64,000 nucleotides of DNA from Lycocorax pyrrhopterus obiensis (Eukaryota; Chordata; Aves; Passeriformes; Paradisaeidae), in NCBI GenBank assembly GCA_014706295.1, contig JACSVZ010000006.1, positions 29,859,629 to 29,923,628 on the forward strand. Direction: 5' to 3'. A program made the position numbers and the translations under genes. Each line of letters begins with the position of its first letter. Position 1 is the stretch's first letter. Shown one piece after another: positions 12,843-25,681 of the stretch. The notes beneath the pieces were generated by a model that had not been told where the DNA came from, searched no databases, and was given only the letters and a program-made list of their open reading frames with translations.

Positions 12843-15800
12843 ACCAGCAGACTTTAAAGGTGCGGAAAAACTGACCAGACTGGCAAAGCAGTGACATATT
12901 TGCTTTATGTTTTGTGCCCCTTTTGGAAACAAGCATTCTGTTTCATCTGGTGATGTGTATTTCAGGCAGCAGAGGGAGTCTTTTATTCAATGGAGCCGCA
13001 TTCAGTTCCACTCATTTACTCTTGAGCCTGATATTTGGGGGATAATTGATTTAAAGGTCAAGGCCTGCAAACCAGAAAAAAGATTATCAAGCAGAATGTT
13101 TGCTCTTTCTTCTTATTCAGGAGGGAAGGAGAACTAAGATCTTTTGCCATCTAATTGTCACTAATGTTTTCTTCCAAAAAGAAGAAAAATGTTAATCCAT
13201 GCTTATCTTTCCTCATCTCAGCATTGGTTTGCAAAGGCCTTGAATGTTTTCAACAGGAGGTAGTAAAGATTTGGCTGCAGAAGACAGGATTTCTTTTTTT
13301 TTTCCAGGGCATGAAACAGCAAGTCTTGTGAATAATGGCTATTTACCCCCAGCTCTTTGCACTGCTGCCTCCATCTATGTTCTGTTGCCATTAGTATTGA
13401 GAGAGCCATTGTTCATTGTAAGAAAATATAAAAGAACATCATTATAAGTTCAGATTTCTACAGTGGCTTTCTGGATGGGTTTTGATCAATGCAGAAGGAC
13501 TGCCTGAAAAGAGAAACATTCTCCAAGAGAGTGTATTACACAGAAAGAGAATGCCCTGACACTGAAAGGAACCGGGGAAAAAAACGTACCTACCAGTAGG
13601 CCTAGACAAAGGGCACAGGTCGAGTCCTTTCCTTTGAAAGCACTGATTAATGTGAGGTCCTGTTACCTGCTATAATCATTGTTTTGTTCTGAGTGAAAGC
13701 TGTCCTACATTCCTAATTTGTCTTAGGGATGGTAAAAGAGGAAAAAACTGTCTACCTCAGTCCAAGGGTGAGATAGTTTCATTTTGCCTTCAGTTCAAAG
13801 TGATGGATACAAAGCATGCAGGTTGTTGTACAAATGTCAGCCGAGTGATTCCCCTGACAAGCAGCCCCTGTGGCTCACATCACTCAATTATTTACTATTT
13901 AGCTTGATAAGAAGGGACATTTAAATTGTTTCTAAATAAGATGTTGTTATGGCAAAGTTAGCAAGAACGGTTACATTCTGTTAGAGAAAATTCTCCATTT
14001 ATATGCAGGTGTAGTTTCTTATTAAGGAGAAGCTAGATAGATGTTTGTACAAATTAAGTCTCTGTACTTGATTTTTCTTGAAATATAAAAAATGCTTGCA
14101 ATCCCCACTTCATTAAAATTAGTGAACTAGGTATGCTGGGGTACTGATTCTGTTGTCATGAAAGCCCATTTCCACTTGATTAAAACGGGATTTACAAACA
14201 TTTGGGGCAGGAGGGAAGCTCAACACCTTTGCTAGTGATAGAATAGCAAAAGGCAACCCAGAACAGACAGACTTCTAGGTCTCAGTCAGGTGCCTAATCT
14301 AATACAGAATGAATACATGTTGAGAGCCACAGGATACAGAAAATAAAATACAGCAAAAATTCCAGCAGCTGCGCTTGTGGACAGAGTAAAGTCCGCACTC
14401 AGATTTTGTCTATATCAATAGCAAGAAGGAACAGTTTAACTACTTCTGATACAAGGAGTCACTGACACTAGGGATGTGTCCTACCTAGGGTGGGAAAGCT
14501 TGGAGCTAGCCCCACCAACAATATAATGACTTTCTCCATTATCAGCAGATATTTTGCCCAAAACTTTAATCAGTCAATAAAAGTATGATGTATCATGCCA
14601 CTCAACCTCCTACTTTCTTCAGACTCAGCCCAAAAATGGGAGCCCTGATTTTTTCACTCTGTCAGGATATTCTGTCATCCAACTAAATCCTGAAAATTGG
14701 AGATGGCACAGAGTAATTGATTTGTGTGTTACTCTGAAGCATGGAAGTTATACTGTTCACAAAGCATGTACAACATCTGCCACCTGATATAAGCATACAA
14801 TGAAATAACTAGTTTTCTAAAAAGTATTTTAGTTTAACACTACAGGAAGAGTCAAGAAGGAATACTCTCTTGGATATAGTTCACAGGTTGTGAGACCATA
14901 AATCCCTGAAACAGGTATTGCTGGGGCTAAAGAGAAAATGTGAAAGTCCCTTCACAAATACATGGAAGATGAGAGTAACAGAAGTTTTCATACCTGCTGT
15001 TACTTCTCCTAGCAAAAGCCATGAAAATCCTCATTAACTGGAAAGGAATATAACATTTTGGCTGTGAACTAGCAAGCCAGGCAGAATTCAAGAGTTAGGG
15101 GACTTGAAACAAATAAACAGAATCCAGCATGTTTTGTCTTTTAGATTCAACTTCACCTGCACTCCTTGAGCAAGGGTTGTCTAGCCATTCTGTGCCTCTG
15201 ATGGTAAGCACTACTAATCGAACAATAAACAAGCTCTTCAGTTAATAGTAGTGGTTAAATACCAAAACTCAGCAACGCCACTACGAAGTACAAGGCAATT
15301 TGTATACTGAAGAAAATCCCTGCTCACCTAACATCTCAAGTTACTGATTAAAGTAAAATTACTGACAATTTATTGATCTGATAAATCAGGTGAAGTATTG
15401 TTGGTGCTTTATGCAATACTTCAACTTTTATCAATGGCCCTTTTAACCTAATTTATAGAGTGTGGGCAGCCATTCTTGAGTATGAAATAGCTTTTAAACC
15501 AAAACGGGTTTTAAAAAATATAAAGCTTTGCCTTACACAACCCAGTGTTTGGCCACTATTTGATGCTTTGGACATTCCCCAAACAATTTATGGCAAACAG
15601 TGACATGTAGTAACATTTAATAACATTTGTCATTTTAGGTTCCTTAAAACATTTGAGAAAATGGCCCCTGTTCAGTTTGTGTACTTTTGAAAAGCTTCAC
15701 CTATATCAGTTAAAGGCAACCAATCATGATTACATAACAGTGTTTTTCCCCCCTCTCTCCACACACACACACATATATTTAAAATCAATTACGTATCTTT

Positions 15801-18800
15801 CTCATACTTAAAACTCTACGTTTCTCACACAGATGACATTTTGTTCAGATATTCTATCACCTGTGAACTTTATCACAAATACTACAACTTGCATGGAAGC
15901 CCCCCTTATGCCATGCAAATCTCTCTAGTCATCCTCATGAAAATTCACCCGCACTTTGCCCACTTAGAAGACCAGAGGAATCATTTGGACCATCCAAAAC
16001 ACACACTTGGTAGCACTTAGCTGCTACAGGCAGCACCAGAAAGCTATGCAAGAGAGCTAAATAAGCCAGCTTATACACAACAAAGTAGCATTGAATCAGA
16101 TAAGTATCCCATTCTTGCTGAAATGACTATGAAATAGAGACAAACAGAAAATGAGACCAAGGAAGACAAACAGATTTCTACTCTGTACTGACCAAGGTAA
16201 AAGTCCTGATAAAAGTTACCCCACATTCCCAGTAGGAAATACAGATTTTGTGTTGTCTTTTTCTGCATTTCACATTGTGATCTCATGTCAGAATATTGCA
16301 ATTCAAACACTCTTTTTAAAATCAATTACATGCTTAGACACGGCTGCACTATGGTAGAAAAAGATTACGCGTACAAACTGACATTACTGACATAACATAG
16401 AAAACATGAAACTTTATTTAATGCATCCTGCAAGTTATATGATTTTTTGTTGATTTTAAGTTTTTGCAATTAAACTATTTTCTAATAAGACCACATGCTA
16501 CCTTTAGGTAAACTGATTTAATTTACTGATTTGCATTAATCTGCAATGAGGCATACCATAGGAAAAGAGATATGATCCCATGGACATAGTAGGTCTGTTG
16601 TATCCTTGACTAGCCCTGATGCAAGACATCTCCTCATGATGTGTAGACAGCTCCAGACTTTTAAGGGGAAGATACCCTTCAACAAGGCCAGATCGAGTCA
16701 CAAGAATGTGACTACAGCTATCTGCAAACCTAAATGCCATTTTCTATCCTTTCATTTTCACTGAAGCTTTGAAGTAAATACGAAAAGAGCCAGAACTGAG
16801 CAAATTACCTGAGGACTGAAACATTTTTGACATAAGTCTCAAATGCAGTTCAAGCCTTTTATACTTGTTCTTCGTTGTTCTAGTTTTGTTTCATCTCAGA
16901 ATGTGAGTGATGGCAGTGATGATGGAAAGATTGGACAGCTGGCCTCAATTCCCCATGTTGGATACAGACAGAAACACTTGAGGTGCCCTCTTTCAAGAGC
17001 CTCAGAGCCTGTGCAGCAGAAACGTTTAACTATTTCTTTCTGAAGGGATTGTGCAACAGGAAGGATCCATTTCACATCCACTACTTCAGCAGGTTCTGTA
17101 CGCTAAAAGATTTCCTCTCTAAGTGAGAAGGCTGTAATTTCAAACCCAATTGCAAGTAATGTGCTGAATTTGCTGTGCCAACATGAAAAATTCTCAAATC
17201 CCCTTACTGCCATAAGTCCCAGTAAGAAGTTGCTGAGCAATCTCTACTTTGACCCATTCACAAAACATAGGAAGAATGTTATGTTTTAAATATTGTGCAC
17301 TAAGTCTAGGACAACGAAATTTGCAATGAAATCTGACTTAGAAGTCAAAGCAATTACTTATTCCAAGTATCATCCTCTAGAAAACAGTTTTTAATGAATT
17401 CTGTCCCTCTCTATCCTGATGATAATTGCCCCTATTAGACGACTTTACAAGTCTGTGTTTTGCTTCAATTGGCATCCACCGTATGTCCTATGGCATAAGG
17501 ATAAGGACTCCATCACAATACAAAAGGATGGAACAAAGACTGGATTCTCATATTTTCTGCCTCAGCACCTTTAAATTATGTAGAGTAAGGTAACTGGTCT
17601 AAGAAACCAATTTTTATCTCCGCATTACCATCAGGTCAGCTCTCAGGAAGGTAACTGTAGGCTTCACTTGCATCACTTACAGGCTGAAGCAAGAAAGAGA
17701 GCCTATCCATACTCTTGCTGGCACAGGCAAAATAGGGGAACACACTGAAAATTTATGATAATTTTTTATAAAGCCTTAACTCGTATTCAAACCATCACAG
17801 TTTAGGGCTTTTAATATCATCTATAAAATGCAAGTGAATATGTAAACTAGATGGATAGGGGAGTGTTTTTTCAACACTCCTGCTTGTCAATTATGCATTC
17901 TGGAATAAAAAGATATAATTATTAGATACATTATTGTATGCCATGCTAGATATAGCAAGAATGGAGCTGTTCCACAAGATAAGGTCACTGAAGAAAGCAG
18001 GACAGTGCCCACACTGTCAGGACACAGTCCCAGGAACTGAGTAGGGCATGGGTTGTTATCATCAAATACAGGCAAGGTGAAAAGTCAGGCTCGAGATCAG
18101 ACCAGAAAAACCATTCAGGACCAGCAGGGACAAAGGAAAAGAAGACACAGATCTGCCCATGGCTCTGCTCAGGTAAGGGCTGAAGCCCAAGCCCATAGTC
18201 CATGAGTCCAGATTGGGGCTGGGCAGTGCAGTTTAGGTCTGTCCCCCTAAAACATCAGTGATATTAATTAGAGCACTGTTTGCACTAATACTTAATGCCC
18301 CATAAAAGGCCAAAATATTTCACAGGTGAAAATAAGACAGGTAACAGGGATGTTAAGCACTCTTAAAAAACAAAAATACCAGCAAAATCGTCTTCTTTTC
18401 TTATTCAAGTAATACTGGATGGCAGGAATTCTCAAAAATATGCAGCAACTATTCAGATAGTAATATTAGTAAGTTATTGTGACACCTTTCTCTCCTGCCT
18501 CCTATTTTTAATGTGACTTCTGAAACCAAAAAGGCAGGTGAATTATATTCAGCCCCAGTGGGTTAGCAAACAACATCCAGAGCATGAGAACAGATGCTAT
18601 ATAAGACAGCACTGACAGACAGAAACTTAAAAGGAAACAGGATAAAAATCATGACTGCACACAGAGGCCTCTTGCACAGCTGGCATTTAAGAGCCAGACT
18701 CAAACTTTGATAGAGTAAAGAATGCAGTCCAAATTCTTTCATTTCACTGTGATGCCAACACCTGACATGGTAGGCTTTCAGAGATTGTGATCAGGTCTTT

Positions 18801-19026
18801 TATTCTTGCAGCACATTAATCTTACTTCAGAAAAGGTGTGAATTTTTGGTTTTTTTGAAAATCTATGTCAACTATTTAATACTTACACTTTATCAACAAA
18901 ACATCGGTAACTTCATGTGGGAAGAATCTACGTGCATATCGTTCTTATTCCTTTTGAATTACCATCACATGTCTGTGAGTTCTTAGACACCCGTTTTCTA
19001 CTAATAGTACACAAAAAGACTACATC
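12843..19026. other. AT-rich non-coding sequence, nothing recognised
   Basis: No coding exon or RNA gene is supportable. A short CA run lies at 15760-15772. The segment at about 17960-18240 is richer in G and C than its surroundings and has the look of decayed interspersed-repeat sequence, but I cannot assign it to a family. Confidence 0.55.
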
Positions 19027-19068
19027 AATTTAAAAAAATTAAAAATTAAAAAAATAAATTAAAAAAAA
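19027..19068. repeat. Pure A/T low-complexity tract
   Basis: Forty-two consecutive bases contain only A and T, dominated by A runs broken by TT or single T. It is followed at once by GC-richer sequence. It could be a degenerate poly(A) tail or a simple repeat; no retroposed body is recognised upstream. Confidence 0.75.
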
Positions 19069-19468
19069 GCCCTTCAGCCCTGCGCCAAGGACTTTAGTGT
19101 CTATATAAATGTAGGGACAGCAGATGGGTAAAGTGCCAGATCAGAGGACTACACTGCCCCAGAAATGAAGGAACTTGAAGAAGAAGAATAAGAGATATAA
19201 AGGCAGAAGAGATCATTTACTGCTTGTGCCAGATTCCCTGTGATATCCAACTTGAATTTTATTTTACTGGTGTAAATCATAATATTAGCTGCATGATAAT
19301 CTCTTCATAGTCTGTTGTTTCTAACTGGGTCTTCCACTGCAAAATATTAAATCAGACTGCTCTATTATTAATTTTATAACAGTTGCATTTAAGGCTCCAT
19401 AATGTGTCAGAGAGCTTTACCAAATTAAGTTTAGATTGCCTGTAATATATGAAGCTTTTACATGTTAA

Positions 19469-19516
19469 ATCATAGAGTCACAGGATGGTTTGGGCTGAAA
19501 GGTACATTTAAAGGCC
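19469..19516 (-). mobile_element. CR1 LINE 3'-end fragment, antisense
   Basis: The plus strand reads ATCATAGAGTCACAGGATGG, then a GGTTTGGGCTGAAAGG-like stretch and TTTAAAGG. This is the reverse complement of the avian CR1 3' terminus, whose sense strand ends in ATTCTATG-type octamers. Only about 48 bases remain. The element stops where the LTR-like sequence starts, so the LTR probably inserted in it, or the CR1 was truncated here on integration. No coding part is left. Confidence 0.75.
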
Positions 19517-19519
19517 TGC

Positions 19520-20126
19520 TGTGGTGAGCCATGGCCAGAGCCATGGTCAGCTGGACCAAGCAGACCAACAGGTCCAGTGGTTTGATGACTCCACAGCACA
19601 AGGACAGTGAGAATACAAAAGGCTGTGTGAAGCACGCTGACCATTGGCTGCTGCCCCCCCTCCTCCCTTTATAGTTCATATTTGTTTTTTTCTCTAGAAA
19701 GTTCTATGTTCCTCGGTTGCTAATTGGCTCATGTTACTCCTCTACCCCCCACTTCTTCTCCCATTTGCCCTAATCCCTTCTCCCCCCCTTGTAAGACCCC
19801 CTAACTGGTGTTTTATTGGTTACTGTATGTTCTCCATGCCTATTATGTAGGGGTGTAAAACCCCACGCCCGCCTAATTTTACCTGCTCTCCTTGTGGCTT
19901 CTCCCTGCAAATAAACCCTTCCCTGCCCCACAAGGAAGTCCCTCCGCTTTTCCCTTCTCCTTCACACACCTGCCCATCGGCAGGCAAGGCGAACCCGAGC
20001 TGGTGCTTCGCCTGCCCTCCAGCACCGCGATCAGCTTCCATCCCCCCAGCTGGGGCAGGTAGAACATTGCCCGGGCAGCGTGCTAGCCGGCACAGCACCG
20101 CTGCACTGTTCTTAAAGGTTTGTAAC
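19520..20126 (+). mobile_element. Solo LTR of an endogenous retrovirus-like element
   Basis: A block of about 590-607 bp differs in composition from both flanks: C-rich, with several C runs and a GC-rich 3' third. It starts with TGTGGTGAG at 19520 and ends with a CA dinucleotide either at 20105 (CTGCA) or at 20126 (GTAACA). A polyadenylation signal AATAAA lies at 19910-19915 behind a pyrimidine-rich stretch, as expected near an LTR R/U5 border, which sets the plus orientation. With the first end, the flanking tetramers are CTGC and CTGT, a near match to a 4-bp target duplication; TTAAAGG also appears at 19508-19514 and 20112-20118. No internal retroviral sequence, primer-binding site or partner LTR is seen, so this is a solo LTR. 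The family is not identified. The minus-strand frames of 102 and 62 codons inside it are spurious. Confidence 0.65.
19760..19788 (-). other. G-quadruplex motif inside the LTR
   Basis: On the minus strand four G runs (7, 3, 3 and 3) are separated by loops of 4, 4 and 5 bases, which meets the standard G3+N1-7 definition. It lies in the C-rich plus-strand part of the LTR, upstream of the AATAAA signal. Folding is not shown by sequence alone. Confidence 0.5.
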
Positions 20127-23100
20127 AATAGACGGCTCTATAATGTTAAATCCAGATACTTTTCTACCCATTTTCAATGCCACATGGACACTGAAAATAG
20201 CTGTTAACAGGCATCTCAGTCTAATTTATATTTCTTCTGGTTTTAACATCCACATTTCTTTCAGCTAATATTTTAGCAGAGACTAATCACTGACAATCTT
20301 GTACTTCCCCTTTCTGTTCAAACTTTTATGGCAATAAAATCAACCACTTATCTTCTTTTCCTTGCTTCATTATTGTGCACAAGTCCTCATGCCCTCCAGC
20401 ATTAAGTTGTCTTAGCTGCCTGCTTTTGATAACTAGATTTCACTTTCCAAATTTATTTTTTGCCACACCAGATTATTCCTAACATTCAGTGTTGCTTATT
20501 GTGATACATCTAATAACAAAATATTTAGCTAAAACAGACTGAGAAATGCTCTATTCCTGACCTAATATTCCTGACCTTTTAATTTTGCATATTATCAAAA
20601 TGCTTACTGATGGCTTGCAGTAGAGGAATATAGAAAATACAGGTAGATCTTCCTTCACTCATGAGTAGTACTTAGCATTTCTTATGGAAGTTGTACTATG
20701 TAAATCAGATTTGCATTTTATCAGTTAAGGCTCATCTGTTTCATACTCTCCATGCCTCATGCTGTCAAGTATTCATCAAATACCAGAGATAGCCAAAATG
20801 GCTAATCATAACTGCTAGCACAGACAAAAAAAAAAAAATTAAGCAGATAATTTGTTTTGACCAGAGTGAAGAGTTCAGGGGTTTTTTTCCAAATTCTCCA
20901 TGTGTTCTCTTTTTTCTGGTCATGCCATAAGACTTTTGTTTGTCTAGTCTGCCAGACTGTTAAAGCTAAAATGCTGAAGTTGATAGCATGATAAAGTTGA
21001 ATTGCCACTTATATTATTTTTCTCAATTACTTGAAAGATGATGTTTATAAAATAGATTTACACTTGCTAAATTATATATTTTGTAGCATGTGCCATAAAG
21101 CAGATGGGTCTGACTGGCACAGTTACAATTAGTGACAGTGAAGCATATGGTAAATCACTCCAACAGTGGCAACTCAAAACTGTCAATTCAATTAACCAGG
21201 GCCCTGTTAAACCTTTTCAGACTCAAATTAGTATTGCTAGCATTGCCATTAGCATTTGTAGCTAAATGCCAGATCTGCTGTTACATTTTCATGCCCTTGA
21301 AAGTAAAACTACATCTATGGCCAAACCTCCAAATGTAAATTTAAACATTCAAGGATTTGCTCAGTTAGTAGCTCTAATTTGATAAGTATTTCTCCTTCAA
21401 GCTCTATCCTGAACTTAGAGAGCTCCAGCTGTAAGTTCCTGTGAAACTGACTCTACGTGTTTAAAACACAGGCTTGGCAATCGCCCTTGTTTTAATGGAT
21501 ATCCTTTATTTGAAACCTGATGTTTACTGAATAAGAATTTATTTTGAATAGCTCAGTGCATTCATCAAGCAAAGTCATGCAAATACTTTTGCTGTTACTT
21601 CTCATTCATCTTTGGCAGTCTTGTCTCCATCTGTGACCAGAGGGTACAGAGTGCCTTCTGCAATGTCCGTAGGCACATATTTCTGCTGCTCTCACTGTGA
21701 CACTGCATAAACAACCAGGCAACGTGTCAGGTCACCTCATTGATTCAGATGAAAATTAACCTGGCAACAACAATAACAAAAAAAAAAATAGATTTCAGAC
21801 ATCCTCTAACTGCAAATAGGTTGTGACGGGCACATGCAGCTTAAAGTAGGGAGAAGAGCGGGACGATTCATTTCAATGGCAGACTGAAACATGCCAGCCA
21901 AAGCCGCATCTCAATAGGCAGATGCTTGTGTAAGATTTTAACACCAGCACTGACTTAAGTGCTGACCTCTGAAATTAATTTCCATCCTATCATTTCACAC
22001 CTATGTCCTTTTGCTTACTGAAACACACTTAGTAACCATTGTTAAAATTTACTTGGATCATAGCTATTAAAAATTAACAATGGATTTCCTCAAAAGTGCA
22101 ATCTGAATTGATAGCTTTAAAAAAATTGTAAAAATGTTATGCTTATACTTGAAACATATAGAAATAAATCAAAAATATGAGACATCTGAGGATTCCTAAA
22201 GATAAAAATCCAGTTGACTACATGAGCGTGCATCATCCTAATTTTGTCAAGATTTCAGCTACACAGACAAATAAATAAAATATATTTCTTAATACGTTAT
22301 CTTATTTCATTATGACTGACCTCATTCTCCTGTCCTTAATGCACACTGTCATTGCTGCTGGCTTTATATATATTTGAAACAAGTAGATCATCTACTACCA
22401 TCTCCCTTTTATTTTCACACTTAATAGAAAAGGTACCAGCTCTCATTCTTCATGCAACACCCCAACTCAAAATTTAGACTACTCTAACAATTTGATTCCC
22501 CTCTAAAGCAGGGGATTACTGTTCATTAGTTTTTGCAGGTGGAAAAGCCGCAGTCTCTGATTCCCTGTTGCCCTTGTCTTGCCATGTAGGGTGTAGAAGT
22601 TGCTACAATAGCATCTTGGATCACCTGGTCAGTAAAGGGCACAATGTAATAGGCACAAGGTTGAAAGGGTTCAAATTTTCAATAGAAGATAACTAGAATA
22701 TATATTGGTAACAGCATTATTGAGAATTTTTTAGTGTTATCTTTCCCTTTGCTTCAGCAAAAGTCCAGGACCAGAATCTGGCTCAGAGAACAGCTGCTTC
22801 TTGTGCAAACAGAACAAAACCATCCAAAAGTCAAGATATGCATACTCTCTAAAGGTATGTAAATATCATCCAAAATATATTAAGAGAGATATCAAAAATG
22901 TGCTATCTATCTTATAAGAGATGTTTATCGCTGTAGGACTCCACAGTGTGAAACAAGCACCAGTATAATTTCACCACAGGAGAGTATAATTTTGCCACTA
23001 CGCTTGAGGAATTGTGGCTCACACAAGGAATAATACCAATATACCCATTGATTGAATAAATATTCTCGTCTCAGAAGAATTTCAAATATAACCTGGAAGG

Positions 23101-23194
23101 TCTGTCGGCTTTTGAGAATTCTAGCTGGACTTCCAAAGAAAAATAAGCAGCAAAAGCTTTGATACTGTATTAAAATGGAGTCACATCATGAAAA
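20127..23194. other. AT-rich non-coding sequence, nothing recognised
   Basis: No gene is supportable. A small direct repeat of TATTCCTGACCT lies at 20552-20563 and 20566-20577. The stretches 21100-21340 and 21820-21980 have balanced, low-repeat composition and could be conserved non-coding sequence, but that needs alignment to other birds. Confidence 0.55.
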
Positions 23195-23232
23195 GTACTG
23201 CTTCTTATTACAGGTACTGCTTCTTATTACAG
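23195..23232. repeat. Perfect 19-bp tandem duplication
   Basis: The 19-mer starting GTACTGCTTC and ending TTATTACAG occurs twice without a gap (23195-23213 and 23214-23232), with no mismatch. The perfect identity suggests a recent local duplication by replication slippage. Confidence 0.95.
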
Positions 23233-23615
23233 GATTGAAAACTGAATTCTCTCTTTATTAAAGAAATATAATTTAACTGTAGTTTCAAATACACAAAAGA
23301 AACCATGTACACCTTAAGCTGAAGTTCAAATATTGTTTTTCTGAACATAAACTAGCAGAAAAAAGTTCAGCAAATGTGTCAAGCATCAGAAAACTAAGCA
23401 TATGAGGAAAGTTGGAAACCAGGCCCACAAACCAAAGCTTTTTTAATTCTGCACCTACAAAATTTGCCTCAACAAGCAAAAAGAATAATAAACATGAGCC
23501 TGGTAAACACAGATGCACATTCACTGCATATACAAAGAGTATGACAAAAAAAATTTGGAAAGGTGTGAATTGCTTCATTCATCAAATATGGTAACTCTGA
23601 AATCTATCTGTGGTA

Positions 23616-23638
23616 ATCTAAAGATACCATCTTTAGAT
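23616..23638. other. Short perfect hairpin, 10-bp stem
   Basis: ATCTAAAGAT (23616-23625) and ATCTTTAGAT (23629-23638) are exact reverse complements separated by three bases. A stem this long is only marginally unexpected in 64 kb, so a function is not implied. Confidence 0.6.
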
Positions 23639-23774
23639 GGAACTGATACCTTATACAAAGCTTAGTATCATTCACTCTCCTTCCAAGTTCCTGAATACAA
23701 AAATTATTGAGTATTATCTTAACAGAATTATCAGTTTAATTTATTTTAAAATCCTAAATGCTAGTCAGAAATCA

Positions 23775-23804
23775 CCCTTCCCACCCCCCCCGCTTTTTCC
23801 CCCC
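23775..23804 (-). other. G-quadruplex motif
   Basis: The plus strand carries C runs of 3, 3, 8 and 6 separated by 2, 1 and 7 bases, so the minus strand has four G runs that meet the G3+N1-7 definition. It stands alone in AT-rich sequence with no promoter signals nearby. Confidence 0.55.
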
Positions 23805-25481
23805 AGGCTTTCAAAGCCTTAACTTGACTTTTTTTGTCAAATAAAACCTGACAGTTCAGAATGAGACTTATAAGGTAAAATAAACAGACATCAAACTAAG
23901 TAATGTAAGGGCTACTCCAAAGATGTTCTATTTCATGTTTCATTTCAAAGCCTCTGTTTTCCTCTATTTTTCCTGAAATGGATGTAAAATTTCCAGATTT
24001 GTTAAAATATGTATTTATAGTTAAATCCGTGAGCCTAATTGTGGCACTGAATCCAAACACAGAGAACACACGTGCCTTTTACCACCCACCAACATTATCT
24101 ATACAACACCAATATCAGTAACAATTTCTATTCTTTGACTTACAAAGTATAATAATTCTGTAAAAATAAGAATTATACTACTAACTGTGTACTGCTTCAC
24201 CACAGACAATGAACAATATTGCACAAAGGCAAGTTTACCATAAAGCTCTGGTTTTAAATCTTTGAGACAATTACTTTGTCTTTAAGGAAATTGCAACAAA
24301 TCACCATTTTGTTCACTTTAAAATTAAATTTACCATTACAGGTAAGCATTAACAACTAAGAAAGGACTGAACATAGCTAATAGGTTCATTAAATTTGAAA
24401 CTTGAGGCTTGCTATTTCAAAAAAAAAAAAAAAATCAAAAAAGCAAGGTCCTGAGAAGGAAACTTTGCCAGTAACTGGTCAAACAACATTACCTGGCGTG
24501 ACAGGAAATCAGCATGTGGCAACAAGCCAACTTCTAAAGCTTTCATCAGCTGTTTTAATCACCAAAGTTTATTATTCCAACTTTAAGAAGCTTATGTGAT
24601 TTATCTTCATGGGTCTGACAAAAGAAAGTCAGCAGTCATTCCAAGAGAGGCACTACTATTGTGCTCTGTGATATTTTAGACTGTCAGGAAGTAGTACAAT
24701 GTACATGATACACTCTGTGTAATCCTTACATTCCTGATTGTATAAGCCTCAAGAGAAAAGCTCTATGTGATGATGATCACATTCTTAAGTGGGGAATTGA
24801 ACATCATGCAGGACCAGTGTTCTTCTTACTTCTTCAATGAAATAATTACACGTTATGGAAACACAGAAGAATCTATGACTGAAGGAAGAAGGTTCATCCT
24901 TCGTCTTAGAAAGGTTACCACAAAGTCATGTTTTCTTAGCAGACTTTTTATTCCTGTTCTGAAAGGGCTACTCTAAAGAAGTCGTTTTTTAAGAAGCTTG
25001 TAACAGAAATAATTGATGGACTTTTGGTAAAAACTAAATTAGACTATGTGAAATACATTTATCATGACAAGAATCACAAGAACCGATACTGCACAGATTT
25101 GAAAATACAGGATGATCACAATTCTCTAAGCAACTGGCTCCAACCCTGCCCTGCCAGGAATTCCTACTTCCATCCCCCAGGGCTCCCAGAGGAATGATTT
25201 AGCCTTCTCCTGAGAAAACAAGGCTCCTCCTTGCCCCAGCGAAGCGGTACGAACAATGGTGACAAAGCCACGGACTCACAGGACATGACCATAGCCTTCA
25301 ATTGCTATCACTCCTATTCTCAACACAAGCGGTGATCGACCTACTCCATTAGATATTAAAGTTCCCAAGATACTAGGGTATACTCCAATGGAGGTTTCAG
25401 AGAAGCACTCTGAAGATGAATAGGATCATTTCAAGCTTCAGTACAGGAAAAAAATTTGGGAAATTTATTAAGACAGGCTAT
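23805..25481. other. Non-coding sequence, nothing recognised
   Basis: No gene recognised. There is an A run at about 24420-24434. The part from about 25130 to 25340 is GC-richer and might be part of an older insertion next to the CR1 copy, but I cannot place it in a family. Confidence 0.55.
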
Positions 25482-25606
25482 ATCCAGGTTGGAAGGAGCT
25501 CTGAGTGACCTGGCCTAGTGAAAGGTGTCCCTGTTCACAGCAGAACGGTTGGCACCACACGGTCTTTAAGGTCCCTTCCAACCCAGGCCATTTTATGATT
25601 CTCTAT
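25482..25606 (+). mobile_element. CR1 LINE 3'-end fragment, sense
   Basis: The segment shows the avian CR1 3' untranslated signature in order: CAGGTTGGAAGGAGCTCTGA, CCTGG.CTAGTG.AAGGTGTCCCTG, then GGTCTTTAAGGTCCCTTCCA and the terminal ATTTTATGATTCT. About 125 bp remain, a heavy 5' truncation, which is usual for CR1. It ends in the ATTCTATG-type terminus and not in a poly(A) tail, as known for this family. No coding sequence is present. Confidence 0.9.
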
Positions 25607-25638
25607 CAATGCTAAATATTAGAACAAAGATAATGCTG

Positions 25639-25681
25639 AGGGGTTGGTTGGTTTGTTTGGGGTTTGGTTTCTTTTCTTTTT
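25639..25681. repeat. G/T-rich low-complexity tract
   Basis: A stretch of GGTT, GTTT and TTTC units begins about 30 bases after the CR1 end. It is a simple-sequence tract with no other feature attached. Confidence 0.65.

Noticed and set aside
12706..12936. Minus-strand frames rich in Phe, Val, Trp and Gly
   Set aside because: They are translations of the CAAA/CCAA low-complexity tract.
17860..17880. Perfect 8-bp hairpin GGAGTGTT/AACACTCC with a 5-base loop
   Set aside because: Several stems of this length are expected by chance in 64 kb.
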